Positions 36,708-49,300 of a stretch of DNA of 64,000 nucleotides are shown piece by piece. The position numbers and the translations under genes were made by a program. Source of the DNA: Antedon mediterranea (Eukaryota > Echinodermata > Crinoidea > Comatulida > Antedonidae); assembly GCF_964355755.1 (NCBI RefSeq), contig NC_092677.1, positions 4,345,001 through 4,409,000 of the forward strand, written 5' to 3'. The notes under the pieces are model-generated. The model searched no databases and had not been told where the DNA came from. It saw only the letters and a program-made list of their open reading frames with translations. The stretch's first letter is position 1. Each line of letters opens with the position of its first letter.

Positions 36708-36760
36708 CTACGCGGGAACGAATTTACTAACAAATATTTTCGTAATACGTACATCCACGC
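36708..36760 (+). promoter_or_regulatory. Conserved 5'-flank block of gene 4
   Basis: CTACGCGGGAA, ATTTTCGTAA and ATCCACGC, ending 79 bp before the ATG. It lies inside the 140-bp segment (36631-36770) that is missing upstream of gene 5. Confidence 0.45.
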
Positions 36761-36839
36761 GCGCATAATTCAGAAACTTATCCGAGATCAAGATTGATGC
36801 AAGAATATTAGGAAACGATTCGATGTTGTCATTGAGAAC

Positions 36840-39800
36840 ATGGCTCAAGAAGAAGAGGAAACTGTACTTGGAATAAGTCGAAATTTCGGAGAAAACACTT
36901 CTTCACATGGTATACCACGGATAGTAGCGTCAAAATCGTATTTTGGAAAGATCTTCTGGAGTTGTTTGTATGTTGCTTCTCTAGTGGCGTTCTCTTGGCA
37001 GGCCTATGTCCTCATCGATACATACTTCAAGTTTGAAGTTTCTATCAAAGTAAGTTAAGAACGTATCTATCATTTAATTTTACAAAGAAAATTTAAGAAA
37101 ACAAGCTTACTGATGGCTACACAAATCATTCCAATCAAAGAATGTTTATATTTTTATAACTAATTTAGAAATCACATCCACACGGCCAATCGTAGACTTT
37201 TCGATGTTTGTCTGAAATAAAAGCTCAAGTAGTATACGTATGAAACGCCATATGTGCCAAAATATTAATCTTTTTACTAATAATTAAGTCAAAAGGCCTC
37301 GTTAAAAGTGATTAGGAATTAAATTGTAACTTTTGACTTACAGTATTTCCATTTTTGTTTAAACTAATATAGCAATTACCGAAAATTAGGCATAATGAAA
37401 ATAATAATTATATTATAAAAAATTAATAAAACGAATATTTCTTGCTTTGCTTTTATTTATTTTTGTCAGTACGTCGTTGAAAACTCAGACGCCAGACCCT
37501 TGCAATTTCCCGCCGTTACCTTATGCAATACGAATCAAGTTCGCCGGTCTGTTTTGGCGTTACGTCATGAGTATGAGATACTATCGTCCATTGAAGACTA
37601 CACAAATGGTTTACTGTATTATGGTAAAATATTTTGCGTCAATATAATATTTATTCCATGTTTTTTTTGCCCAACTAACGTTTACTATCTTAGATGGATC
37701 CCATCCAGATCACTTATTATAGACAATGAAAAAAAAACTGCTTTTGTAGGTTTTTTATCAGTGTCTATATTCAATTCTATCAATACTAGTTCACACTTTC
37801 ATATGACCCCTTTCCCTGCTACCTTTAAGGACCTAATAACTTATTTCAAATTCATCCCATAAAAAGAGCATGAGCGAATGCATCATCCCTAATGGATAAG
37901 ACTTCTTTTCTTCACATTAAAGTATATTTTTGTCTTAAATGTTTCTGCAGCTCCGTGCAAGGCTGGAGATTTTCATTGTGAGAACAATAAGTGTGTTAAA
38001 GGCTACAGAGTGTGCAACGGTATTGATGATTGTGGTGATAAGTCAGATGAACAAGACTGTCAATCTGGTAAGTATTGGAATCTTTATCAACCCGTAAAAT
38101 AATGGAACGCGTGAGTATTATATTTTAAAATTTAGTAATAATTATCTTCTGTGATGGCGCTAGTTACACTCCGTTATGCGTGAGTAATTATGAATGACAT
38201 AATGCGCGCATAAAGCATGTCATAACAGACGTTAGCGGTTTTCTGTTATACAGTCGTACGACAGCCACGTCGTTTTCAGTCGCGTGGACGCGACTCTATA
38301 GTTCACTATGTCGGTCGGTCGGTATGTCTGTCGGTCCGGTATCACTATGCATTGTAGCACGCGACTTAATGGCTGTTGGCCTTGTTGAGTAACAATCTAC
38401 TCGATCGGTTTCCTGTAAAAACTAACTTTCTTACAATAAATCGTCGTAGTCGTAACAAAACTGGTGTTCTTACGTAGAGAAGAAACCAGGCTTAAACGGG
38501 CATATAGGAAGTTAAGATTGTTTTCGATTTAATCCATTGCGAATTCAGGTAAATGCGTCATGCTTGGTAAAAGACAATGTGTACGACGAATGCATTTAGC
38601 TGAGTATCGTTGTTTTCTGCTTTTGTCAGAAGAGTATAGACCAACATAATATTCCATTACTAATCATTATTATATTTATTTTGCATAAATATTATACATT
38701 TTATTATATACAGTTCCGTGTCGATCTGGGTATAAGAGGTGTCAAATGGGAGGAGATTTCGGCTATTGTATTAGCGAAGACAGATGGTGTGACAGAAATA
38801 TAGATTGTTACGATGGAGAAGACGAAGATTGTTCAGCGAATGACAGTGAGTAACATTAAGTTGAAGAAAATTAAATTAGGCCTACCCAACTTAATTAACA
38901 TATTCGTCCTTAAAATCAGAATAACAATAGAATATATATTAGGAAGAAGTATAAAAATCATTGTATTGATCATTTGAAAATGAAATGAATAAAAGTAGCG
39001 GTTAAGGCCACAAAAGAGAGAAAAAAAAACATTCATTACCGTACGAAGTATTTTGAGGAAAACAACTTGTGCATGCGCACTAATCTTGTCAGACATACAA
39101 TACTCGCACATGTGTACTAATCAGCCACATTTTAAAGTCACGCCCATAGTCATAGCCCAAAGTATGAGTTGAAAAGTTTCCATGCAGCGGCAAATTGGAC
39201 TTGGAAGCCCGTTTTTTTTTTTCATATTTTTTCATCTACGATAAGATTTCATGAAATGTGCGCGAATATATTCGATTAGTTAAAAAACAGAAGACTTTAT
39301 GCATTTATTTCAGTTAAGTGCAAGGACGATGAATTTTCATGTAAAAGCGGAGTAGAGACGTCTTTTGAAACTGCCTATGTTGAAAAATATGGGACTAAGT
39401 ATTGCATTAGTGCCAAGCTAAAATGTGATGGTATTAAACACTGTGAGAATAATGCTGATGAAGCAAATTGTCCAGGTGATGTAATAAAGTTTTTTCTTGG
39501 TAATTTGTGTATGTTTAAAGTAGCGGTATTTATTTTCATATTAATAGCGCTTTTGTATAAATGCACCGAAAGCAAACCATAGCCATACAATCCATACTAC
39601 TTTACATTTAATGTATGCCTCCTCAACATAACCCAGGACCTCCTTGTATGGGAAAAAAAGTTCTTGGGACAGAGGTGTAAGTAGTAGGCCTAAATTAACA
39701 TGTCACTGTCAATCTAGTACAAATTGATACTCGTTGTTTTGTAGCTGGGAAATGTAATGAGACTGACTTTTCATGCGGAGATGGCTTTTGCATCCCGAAT

Positions 39801-42800
39801 GAGTATAAGTGCGACGGGTTTTGCGACTGCACAACAGACTGCAGGGACGAGTCTTCAGACATAGTTTGTGCATTTACGTGCACGAATGGTAAACAAATTC
39901 AACAAGAGGAAAGGTGTGATTATAAAAACCAATGCGGTGATAACAGTGATGAAGAAGGATGTACAGAATTTCATAGTACAGTTATTTTAATTTTTGTCAA
40001 AACATTTATTTACAGACTGTGAAAAAAAAAACACACAATAATAAATTGATTTAGACCTACGACTAATTCTTTGATCAATATCAATAATTGTCACCGGCGC
40101 ATTTCTAACGAATAAGCCTACACACAATTTCAAATATTTTCCAGAAAGAATAATCTTTAATTGCTTTAGTAGGTTTAAGTTAGCCTACTTAAGTAATATT
40201 TGTTTTCACATAAATTACAAAGTATAAAATTAAAGTAACGACTTTTAAGAAGTGTTATTTTCTTTCTCTCTACAGGTTGCACTGGATTTCAGTGTGATAA
40301 TAAGCAGTGTATTGACAAGGCTTACATTTGTAACGATATAGAAGACTGTTATGATTATAGTGATGAACGTTCATGTAAGTTATTTTTAATCTGTTAGCCT
40401 GTGTGTCCTATGACTGTGTTAAACATGTAATGACAAATGTGTTTGTTTCATTTATTTTTTCTCAACATTATGCTTCATTTGGTTTTAGGTAATTGCTCAA
40501 GATTTCCTTGTAATAACGATAAATGTGTTAACATCTACGCTGATTGTAACGGATTAGACGAATGCGGGGATGGCTCTGATGAAATGTTTTGTAATGACAC
40601 AGGTGACTGTAGAAGTGTTTCTAAACAAATTTGGTAATCAAACTCCTCCCTCAACAGCCCTAATCTAACTGGGCTCTAAACCAACTCGGCCCAAGTAGTT
40701 TCAGCCCCGTAAGTCCATCTTCAAATCAACTCGTCTCAAGTCAACTCAACTCCAAGTTAGAGTGGCCCCATTACCCAATCAGTCAACTAGTTCCTAATAA
40801 AGTAACAGTAACAATACTGTTTGAAGCAAACTATTAAACACTATTCAACAGTTGTGACAACGTGTTGAATCACAGCGTTGACAAATGATGCAGATAAGAT
40901 AGATTTAAGTTAATATGCCTATGTTTATTATGTTATGTAATTAGTATTGTTTTTTTATAGGAAGTAATTATCAAACACACGATCCTTCAAATTGGACAGA
41001 TGACTGGTATTTCCAATACGCAGACAAATTAGACATAAGTTCTGATACGTTTCTGCTTGAGACAGCAGTAAAATTATTTAAGGAGTACTTTAAAGATTGG
41101 GGATTTGAGAGAGTTTCAGGAGAGTTTCCACCTGACTGGATTAGATTCCTTGTCTTCAGTAGCACGGCAGACTACAGCGATCTACAGAATGTTCTAAAAC
41201 TTACCCAAGAGGAATTATCGGAACTAGGACATCAGGCTCACCAGATGATTTTACAGTGTGTTTATGCTGGTACGAAGTGTGATATTGAAAAGTACGTGAA
41301 AATGGTTTGACAGTTTTATTTAGGATAATATTAAATAGTTAATATAAAACAAATCCTAAATTATCTCTGTTTCTGTTTTATTTTCCATCTTTCAAGTTAG
41401 AATCATTTAAATGAAAAGTATGACCAAAATAGCAAAGCAACTACTGTAGATGCCCACAGGAAAAATCGGAAACAAAAATGGAAGTGGGAATAGACCGTCC
41501 TTACCTGCACACGTTTTTTTTCATTCAGTTAGGTGTCACAAATTAATTTAAGCTTATTTGGTTTCAGGGATTTTCACCTATTTCAACATGACAAATACGG
41601 TAACTGCTACACATTTAACAGTCATAAGAAGGAAAATGCGACAAAATACGATGTATCACAACCAGGTGCCGAAAAAGGTAAGTTGGTAACCGATTGTAAG
41701 AATCCAAACACAGATTTGAGAAAGATCCGAAGTATTTCAAAATATAAACAAACATAGCATTATATTCGATTCGTAATTTGAATATCTTTTTACCTATATT
41801 TACATTTTGTTAATCAAGGTTTAAAGCTAACGCTGTACACAGAACAACATGAGTACGTTAGTATCTTTGGACAAGAGAGTGGCATCAAAGTGTCGGTGCA
41901 TAATCAGTTTGAAACACCGTTTCCAGAAGAAAATGCCATTACCGTCTCACCAGGCAGAGCTACGTCATTAGGCATAAAAAAGGTAAACGTCAATGCAATC
42001 ATTTTTCTTATCATTGAGAGATGTTTTCAATGCAATTGATGAAGAAGCTCTTTGACATGATCTACGCTTGCTTTGCTTCGTTGGTTGCAAAGTAACTAGT
42101 TCCTTATGTCTTAGGTTTTTGAAAATCAATAGTTCCCCATATCACGATCGTTTTAATCGAAACGTATATTCTGAAATGTATACAATGTTTTATTTGCAGC
42201 ACGAACTGATTCGGAAAGGCCAGCCGTATGGTAACTGTACAAGTGAAAATGCAACAGTGAAGAACTTTATTTACAAGGGAGACACAGTGTACACAGCTAC
42301 TGTAAATAACAATGATGTCATTCATGTTTATTTTACTCCATGAATTGATTTAAAAATTGAAAGGTTTCCATGTATTGTCTGTTTGGACATTGCTCTGTAT
42401 TCAAATTATTCCTAATCAGCAGATCCATGTTAAAAATATAAATATTATCATCATTATCATATAATTGCTGTAATGGTAGGTCTACGTCATGATCAATTCT
42501 TTCCTATTTAGTATCTATTAACCCAATCATTATTTCATTTTTTATCTTCTATAGGCTTGCCAAAAATCGTGTTTACAACTAAAGTTACTAGAAGTTTGCG
42601 ACTGTGTGGACACATTGCGTTATAATGGTTCCCAGCGTTGCCAACTACTGGATCTTGAACAAGGCTAGTTTAACCAAATGAACACACAACATTAGCAAAC
42701 ATTGAAGCCACTGCTGGCGCGAAAAAAAAAATTCATTCTTCAATTCTTTTCGTAATTTTTATTCAGCCAAAATAAATATTTAACATGTAGGCTATACTAC

Positions 42801-44447
42801 AAAAAGTGATTTTACTGATTAAGCGAAAACTCAAGGGACTATAATTCGCATATGTGGACAATGAAAATACGAATACACATATGTACATAGGCTAAACCAG
42901 CCTAGCTTTACCTACAAGATCTATTCACTCATTTTAGAAGTACATTATTTGTACCTTTAAACTGAGTGAATAGATCTTGTGAGTAAAGCTAAACATTTGT
43001 ATAGACCTATATCATTGCAACATTATTTCTAAAAGCTCAACATATTCCATTAGTACGCATCACAACATTAATATAAGGCGTACAACATACTAGATTCAAT
43101 TTACCCGTAATTGCAGTGAAATATTATATTTCTAAAGCCTATACTTTTTTTTTTTACCAATTAGAACGTTGCCGCCAATTTGTGAATTTTCTTCATTCTC
43201 AATATTTAATAAAATGTGATTGTCCAGTTGCTTGTCGGTAAGTTAATGTATCTTTCTAAAACTGAAACTAAATTCGCTTCTTGACTGGACTGGTAACATG
43301 TATGGTGAATTATTGTGTTAAGTTGTAACAAATTAAACAAAACCATTGTATTGGTGGAAAGTCATGGACTATTATGTTGTGACGTCTTCTTGTAGCAAAA
43401 GAATAATTTCTATTTTTTTTTGTTTTTAGTGAAATTACATATGAAAAGACCGTATCACAATCACTTTGGCCTTCTGATAGATATGTGGTAAGTTTGCTGG
43501 TACGGTGAAGGAACTGAGAACTCGTGCCAAGGATTTAATAATATAAGATTATAACATTATTACGAATGGACTATACCTAATAAACTGATTTCGAAATAAG
43601 TTACAATAACATTTTTAATCTTCCAGAAAACTTTGCTTGACAGTATTTACGTCCTTGAGCCAAGATACAGTGAACATTTATACGATCTCGAAACGGCCCA
43701 GTAAGTAGCATGTTTCAAAAAGAGGCAATGTTTTCGCGCCAATAGAAAGCGTCAGCTTATACGCATGCGTAGAGACCGATTTTAAAGATGGAAACATGAA
43801 TACGCATGACGCTTTCGATTCGTGTGAACAAATTCGCCTAATGGAAATCGGCTTTACACATTATTAACTGTAATGATCAGATTTGCCAGACGCCTTTTAA
43901 AATTAGAAATATTCAGTCTTCAATGTATAAATTGTATTTGTATAATAACTATTTTTCTATAATTACTTTTGAAATGTGTGTAAACAGAAGAAATCTTGCT
44001 CGTCTGAACGTGTATTATGAGGATCTTTCGTACGTCTCCATATCCGAACTCCCTGCTTATACAGTAAGTATACACAGACACGTCTATTTAGTATTACTTT
44101 CAAGGACCTTTTGGACGTCCATAATATCACAAAAAAATCGATCAAAAATTCTGAACCTTTAACTTCAATCATCCCATTGGCCTATTTTGTGAAAAATCGA
44201 GATTGAGTGAGAAAATTGACCCGTTGATAAAATAATCCGATATTTCAACGTAATGTACTTTATAACCAATTATTCTGAATTTCAGTGGCAAAGCCTCTTC
44301 GGTGACGTAGGAGGAACTCTAGGGCTGTATATTGGTCTTTCATTGCTAACTGTTGTCGAATTCTGCGAATTCTTCATTGATATTTGTCTTTATTGTTGTA
44401 ACAAAATGATGAAGAGGAACAAAGTACAAAGCATACCGGGCATGTAG
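36840..44447 (+). CDS. Gene 4: DEG/ENaC channel with seven LDLa modules (18 exons)
   Basis: Exons: 36840-37049, 37470-37623, 37951-38067, 38714-38845, 39314-39475, 39745-39975, 40276-40374, 40489-40602, 40961-41291, 41568-41677, 41819-41982, 42200-42301, 42555-42663, 43165-43237, 43430-43487, 43627-43700, 43988-44063 and 44286-44447. Total 2478 nt, 825 aa, no break. His23-Gly24 motif; TM1 about 38-60; FPAVTLCN in exon 2; LDLa region 122-406; GNCYTFN in exon 10; pore G789-L-S791; TM2 about 784-806; short basic tail with no PY motif. Exon 7 is 9 nt shorter than in the other genes. The promoter and intron 7 look like gene 2/5, but exon 9 onward looks like genes 1/3, so this copy is mosaic. Predicted trimeric cation channel subunit; the LDLa modules would sit extracellularly. 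Confidence 0.92.
38216..38600. repeat. Dispersed repeat with GTCGGTCGGT core in intron 3 of gene 4
   Basis: Contains CACTATGTCGGTCGGTCGGT, AGCACGCGACT and GGCCTTGTT. The same three landmarks in the same order lie at about 53815-53885, downstream of gene 5. It is absent from intron 3 of genes 2 and 5. No coding capacity seen. Confidence 0.5.
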
Positions 44448-46314
44448 TTTATAAGATGCAACCAGGGAAAAATTGTAATTTAACTCTTCCCTGATGCAAC
44501 ACAATTTCCCATTTTTATGTATATATGGCCCAAGACTTAATTATATATTATGACGAGTAAATTATAGTTTATACGCAACAAGCACGTTTTTGTTGTTGCG
44601 TCTAGGTAGATTTCAAGGTAGTAGGGAGGTTTCGCAACCTTACGAATACGATAACGAAAACGGATACGTCATACATTTGTGAAACTTTTGAGCTGATCCC
44701 CATTTCATATTCGTAAAGCGTATTCGTGTTGACGAATATCACCAATCATATTCGTAACTACAAAACGAGTATAGTTTTTGATCTATTTTGCACATTTTGC
44801 ATTTGAATCAGGAATGATTCATGATTATAATATAATTATAGATTTATTGAATGTAATTTACTAAAGTAATTTACTAAAATGCCTTGTCAATTTGATAAAT
44901 AGCACTTTTTAAAGTCCTCACTCGCTTTGATGTTACGCTAGGCCTAGGCAGCCGGCCAAGCACCTGCGCTTCGCTCAAATTTACCACAGTCATATTTTGG
45001 ACGCGCCTCAATATTTCGTTGCCATGCGAAACAGATTTTTTATGGCTTACGAAAACGAATACGTGTGCGTGACGTATCGTATTTCGTTATCGTATTCGTA
45101 AGATTGCGAAACCTCTCTAATGGCATCATATGTCCTGGTAAATGATTGGTGTTGGACCTGTTGGTAACTATAAATAGAAGGTAGTCCATGTAGTATGTAT
45201 AAACTAATTAAATGGAAACAGCCATAATTTTGTAAAACGGCGGCGTGTCGAGCAAAGCAAAGTACTTTATACTTTTTTGATATTATATGATTGTAATTGA
45301 TTGAGCTTGACAGTGATATGATTATTTAGAAAGATGCTATATACATTAATATTTTCCATTTCTTGGACTTGTAAATCTAGTTATATGTCTATTCAAAATA
45401 TAAAACACAAATAAATAATAAATAAATAAATAAATAATGGATGTTGTGAAATTATGTACACTTCTGTATAAGCCTAGATAAAGCTATTTATATGTTTATT
45501 CAAAATATAAAACACAAATAAATAAACTAATAAATAAATAATGCATGTTTTTGAAAGGTTTTAAAATAATGCACAGTTGGATTTACATTTTAACCAGCTT
45601 ACTGTTAGTGTGTGGTTATTTATTAGCTATGATTAATAGAATAAATAAAGATTGTAGCACGATATTCATTTACATAATTTACTCATTATGAATAAAAAAG
45701 GAAAACCTTCATAAAATTATATTATTTCCCATGCGCGGATTGACAAAACAATTGAGTAAATAAATAGTAGGCGTGGTTTCCACTATTACGCAAATGACCT
45801 ACATACGCACAACGCAAGTAATAACAACAACTCATGTGATCTCTCGCTTGCGTGTATATGCGTTGCGTCCTACTTTAGAAATCATTTTGACCTAAATATC
45901 AACGACTATGCACTGAGAAAAAAATATAACAAGTATTCGAACATCGACATTTAAATTACCTTGCAGTAAATTGAAAACATTATTACGTTAATTATTGTTA
46001 AAACCAGAATCGTCTTTTCATTTAGGTATTTTATTGTCAATCAAATAAAGAAAGTACATTTTTATAGGAAACATATATGAATAATTACATATTGATAGCC
46101 AAATATAGGCTTTAGACTACTTAAATGGAAAAATCGATCGGATTTCGAATGAATATCGTCCTAATTAATGTTACAATAACCGAAACACGCTCATTCTATC
46201 ACCAACTAACACTGCATTGTCGTCGTGAGTAAACAATGTCGGACTCAGAAACTTATCCAAGATCAAGATTGATGCAAGAATATTAGGAAACGATTTGATG
46301 TTGTCATTGAGAAC
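44448..46314. other. Intergenic: 3' flank of gene 4 and promoter of gene 5
   Basis: Third copy of this intergenic type, with the 494-bp TIR element and direct repeat (45372-45546). Next to gene 5 it differs by a 140-bp deletion at 46245/46246 that removes the conserved 5' block. No gene seen. Confidence 0.75.
44624..45117. mobile_element. 494-bp TIR element, copy 3
   Basis: Same ends (GGGAGGTTTCG ... CGAAACCTCTC), length and TA-flanked site as the copies at 5293 and 35027. Gene 5 has no such element downstream, because its 3' flank is of the other subtype. Confidence 0.82.
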
Positions 46315-49300
46315 ATGTCTCAAGAAGAAGAGGAAACTGTACTTGGAATAAGTCGAAATTTCGGAGAAAACACTTCTTCACATGGTATACCACGGATAGT
46401 AGCGTCAAAATCGTATTTTGGAAAGATCTTCTGGAGTTGTTTGTATGTTGCTTCTCTAATGGCGTTCTCTTTGCAGGCCTATGTCCTCATCGATACATAC
46501 TTCAAGTTTGAAGTTTCTATCAAAGTAAGTTAAGAATGTATCTATCATTTAATTTTACAAAGAAAATTTAAGAAAACAAGCTTACTGATGGCTACACAAA
46601 TCATTCCAATCAAAGAATGTTTATATTTTTATAACTAATTTAGAAATCACATCCACACGGCCAATCGTAGACTTGTCCCAAGTCTGTAGTTATTTCGAGA
46701 TTTTTTGATGTTTGTCTGAAATAAAAGCTCAAGTAGTATACGTATGAAACACCATATGTGCCAAAATATTAATCTTTTTACTAATAATTAAGTCAAAAGG
46801 CCTCGTTAAAAGTGATTAGGAATTAAATTGTAACTTTTGACTTACAGTATTTCCATTTTTGTTTAAACTAATATAGCAATTACCGAAAATTAGGCATAAT
46901 GAAAATAATAATTATATTATAAAAAATTAATAAAACGAATATTTCTTGCTTTGCTTTTATTTATTTTTGTCAGTACGTCGTTGAAAACTCAGACGCCAGA
47001 CCCTTGCAATTTCCCGCCGTTACCTTATGCAATACGAATCAAGTTCGCCGGTCTGTTTTGGCGTTACGTCATGAGTATGAGATACTATTGTCCATTGAAG
47101 ACTACACACATAGTTTGCTATATTATGGTAATAATGTTTTAGTTAATAATGTTGCGTCGTCAGAAGATTTCCCTGATATGTAGGCATACCGTAGTGCAAG
47201 ATAAGGGGGTCGTAGTGGGAGAGATGAGAGAATTACAATGAATGCAATATACCGGTTTGTGACCATGCAAAGCTTATTTCGGCGTTTTTAAAATGATGGT
47301 CAAAAAGGTTTTTTATCTGCATTTATCTCTCCTTAAATAATATGGTCTGCACTAATTCTGTCCTCTAATTCTGCTTCTCTTTGACTCTGTCCATTCTGTA
47401 GGCTACCTAGCCCTGTCTCTGTCCATTCTGTAGGCTACCTAGCCCTGTCTCTGTCCATTCTGTAGGCTACCTAGCCCTGTCTCTGTCCATTCTGTAGGCT
47501 ACCTAGCCCTGTTTCTGTCCATTCTGTAGGCTACCTAGCCCTGTCTCTGTCCATTCTGTAGGCTACCTAGCCCTGTCTCTGTCCATTCTGTAGGCTACCT
47601 AGCCCTGTCTCTGTCCATTCTGTAGGCTACCTAGCCCTGTCTCTGTCCATTCTGTAGGCTACCTGAATGGTTCTTTTGCTTTCCTATCGTTCTTTTGACA
47701 GTTTATTTGGTATGTACAGATGTATTCAATAGATTTACAGCATTTTATATTATAAATGCTTCCGCAGCTCCATGTAAGGATGATGATTTTCATTGCGACA
47801 ACAATAAGTGTGTTAAAGACTACAGGGTGTGCAATGGTATTGATGATTGTGGTGATAAGTCAGATGAACAAGACTGTCTACCTGCTAGTAAGTATTGGAA
47901 TTTTTATCCACCCGTAAAATGATGGAACACACGAGTATTATTGATAATTTAGTAATAATTATCACCACCGCCATTTTTGTCTTTCTGTAATGGCGCTAGT
48001 TACAATCCGTTATGCATGAGTAATTAATGAATGACGTAATGCATAAACGGGCAAAGGTAAGTAAGTTTGTAAAATGATGGAACGCGTGGGTATTAGGCAT
48101 ATATTTAAAATTTAAAGTAATAATTATTACCAATCATTATTATTTTTATTTTGCATAAATATATTTTGGATTGTTTTATATACAGTTCCGTGTCGATCTG
48201 GGTACAGGAGGTGTCAAATGGGAGGAGAATCCGGTTATTGTATTAGCGAAGACAGATGGTGTGACAGAAATATAGAGATTGTTACGATGGAGAAGACGAA
48301 GAATGTTCAGCAGATGACAGTGAGTAGAATCGGACATACCAAAGCTATTTCAGTTTAAGGGAGAAAACAAAAATTCAAACAGCAATACATATTATAATAA
48401 AAAACTATTTCAATAAGCAGCTGCTTGTCTGTTAAATTGCCATTTATAAGCATGGTTACCTATTGAGGAAAGTATTAGGTCTATACGTATTGATATGTAC
48501 TTACAATTGCCAACTAACCACTGAGAGTTCATTGATGATTCGGCCAGTTAAAAACAGGCTTATAATGTATATATTTCAGTTAAGTGCAAGGAGGACGAAT
48601 TTTCATGTAAAAGCGGGGTAGAGGCGTCTTTTGAAACTGAATTTGTTGAAAAATATGGGACTAAGTATTGCATTAGTGCCAAGCTAAAATGTGATGGTAT
48701 TAGACATTGTGCGAATGATGCTGACGAAGCAAATTGTCCAGGTGATGTAATTTGTGTATGTTCAAAATATCGGTATTTATTAATAGCGCTTGTATAAATG
48801 CACCAAAACCATAACCATACAATATAAACGCTCTACTTTACATTTTTGGTAGGCCTATTGATGTATAATTTATGCATCCTCAACATAACCCAGGACCTCC
48901 TGGTATAGGAAAAATTGTTCTTGGGACAAGAGCTGTAAGTGGTAGGCCTAGATAAAATGTCACTGCCAATCTAGTACAAATTGATACTCGTTGTTTTTGT
49001 AGCAGGACAATGTAATGAGAATGAATTTACATGTGGAAACATCATTTGCATCCCGAATGATTATAAGTGCGACGGGTTTTGTGACTGCGCAGACTGCAGG
49101 GACGAGTCTTCAGACATAGTTTGTGTATTTACGTGCACGAATGGTAAACATATTCCAAAAGAGGAAACGTGCGATTATAAAAACCAATGCGGTGATAACA
49201 GCGATGAAGAGGGTTGTACGAATTTTCAAAGTACAGTAATTTTACTTTTATTAAACATTTATTTACAGACTGATACAAAATACATTAATGAATGAATCTA

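Larger units (their letters stand above)
34851..36839. other. Intergenic: 3' flank of gene 3 and promoter of gene 4
   Basis: Near-identical to 5117-7107. It holds a 494-bp TIR element, the AATAAA-rich direct repeat (35766-35938), the conserved 5' block (36708-36760) and the overlapping upstream ORF (36823-36876). No separate gene seen. Confidence 0.75.
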
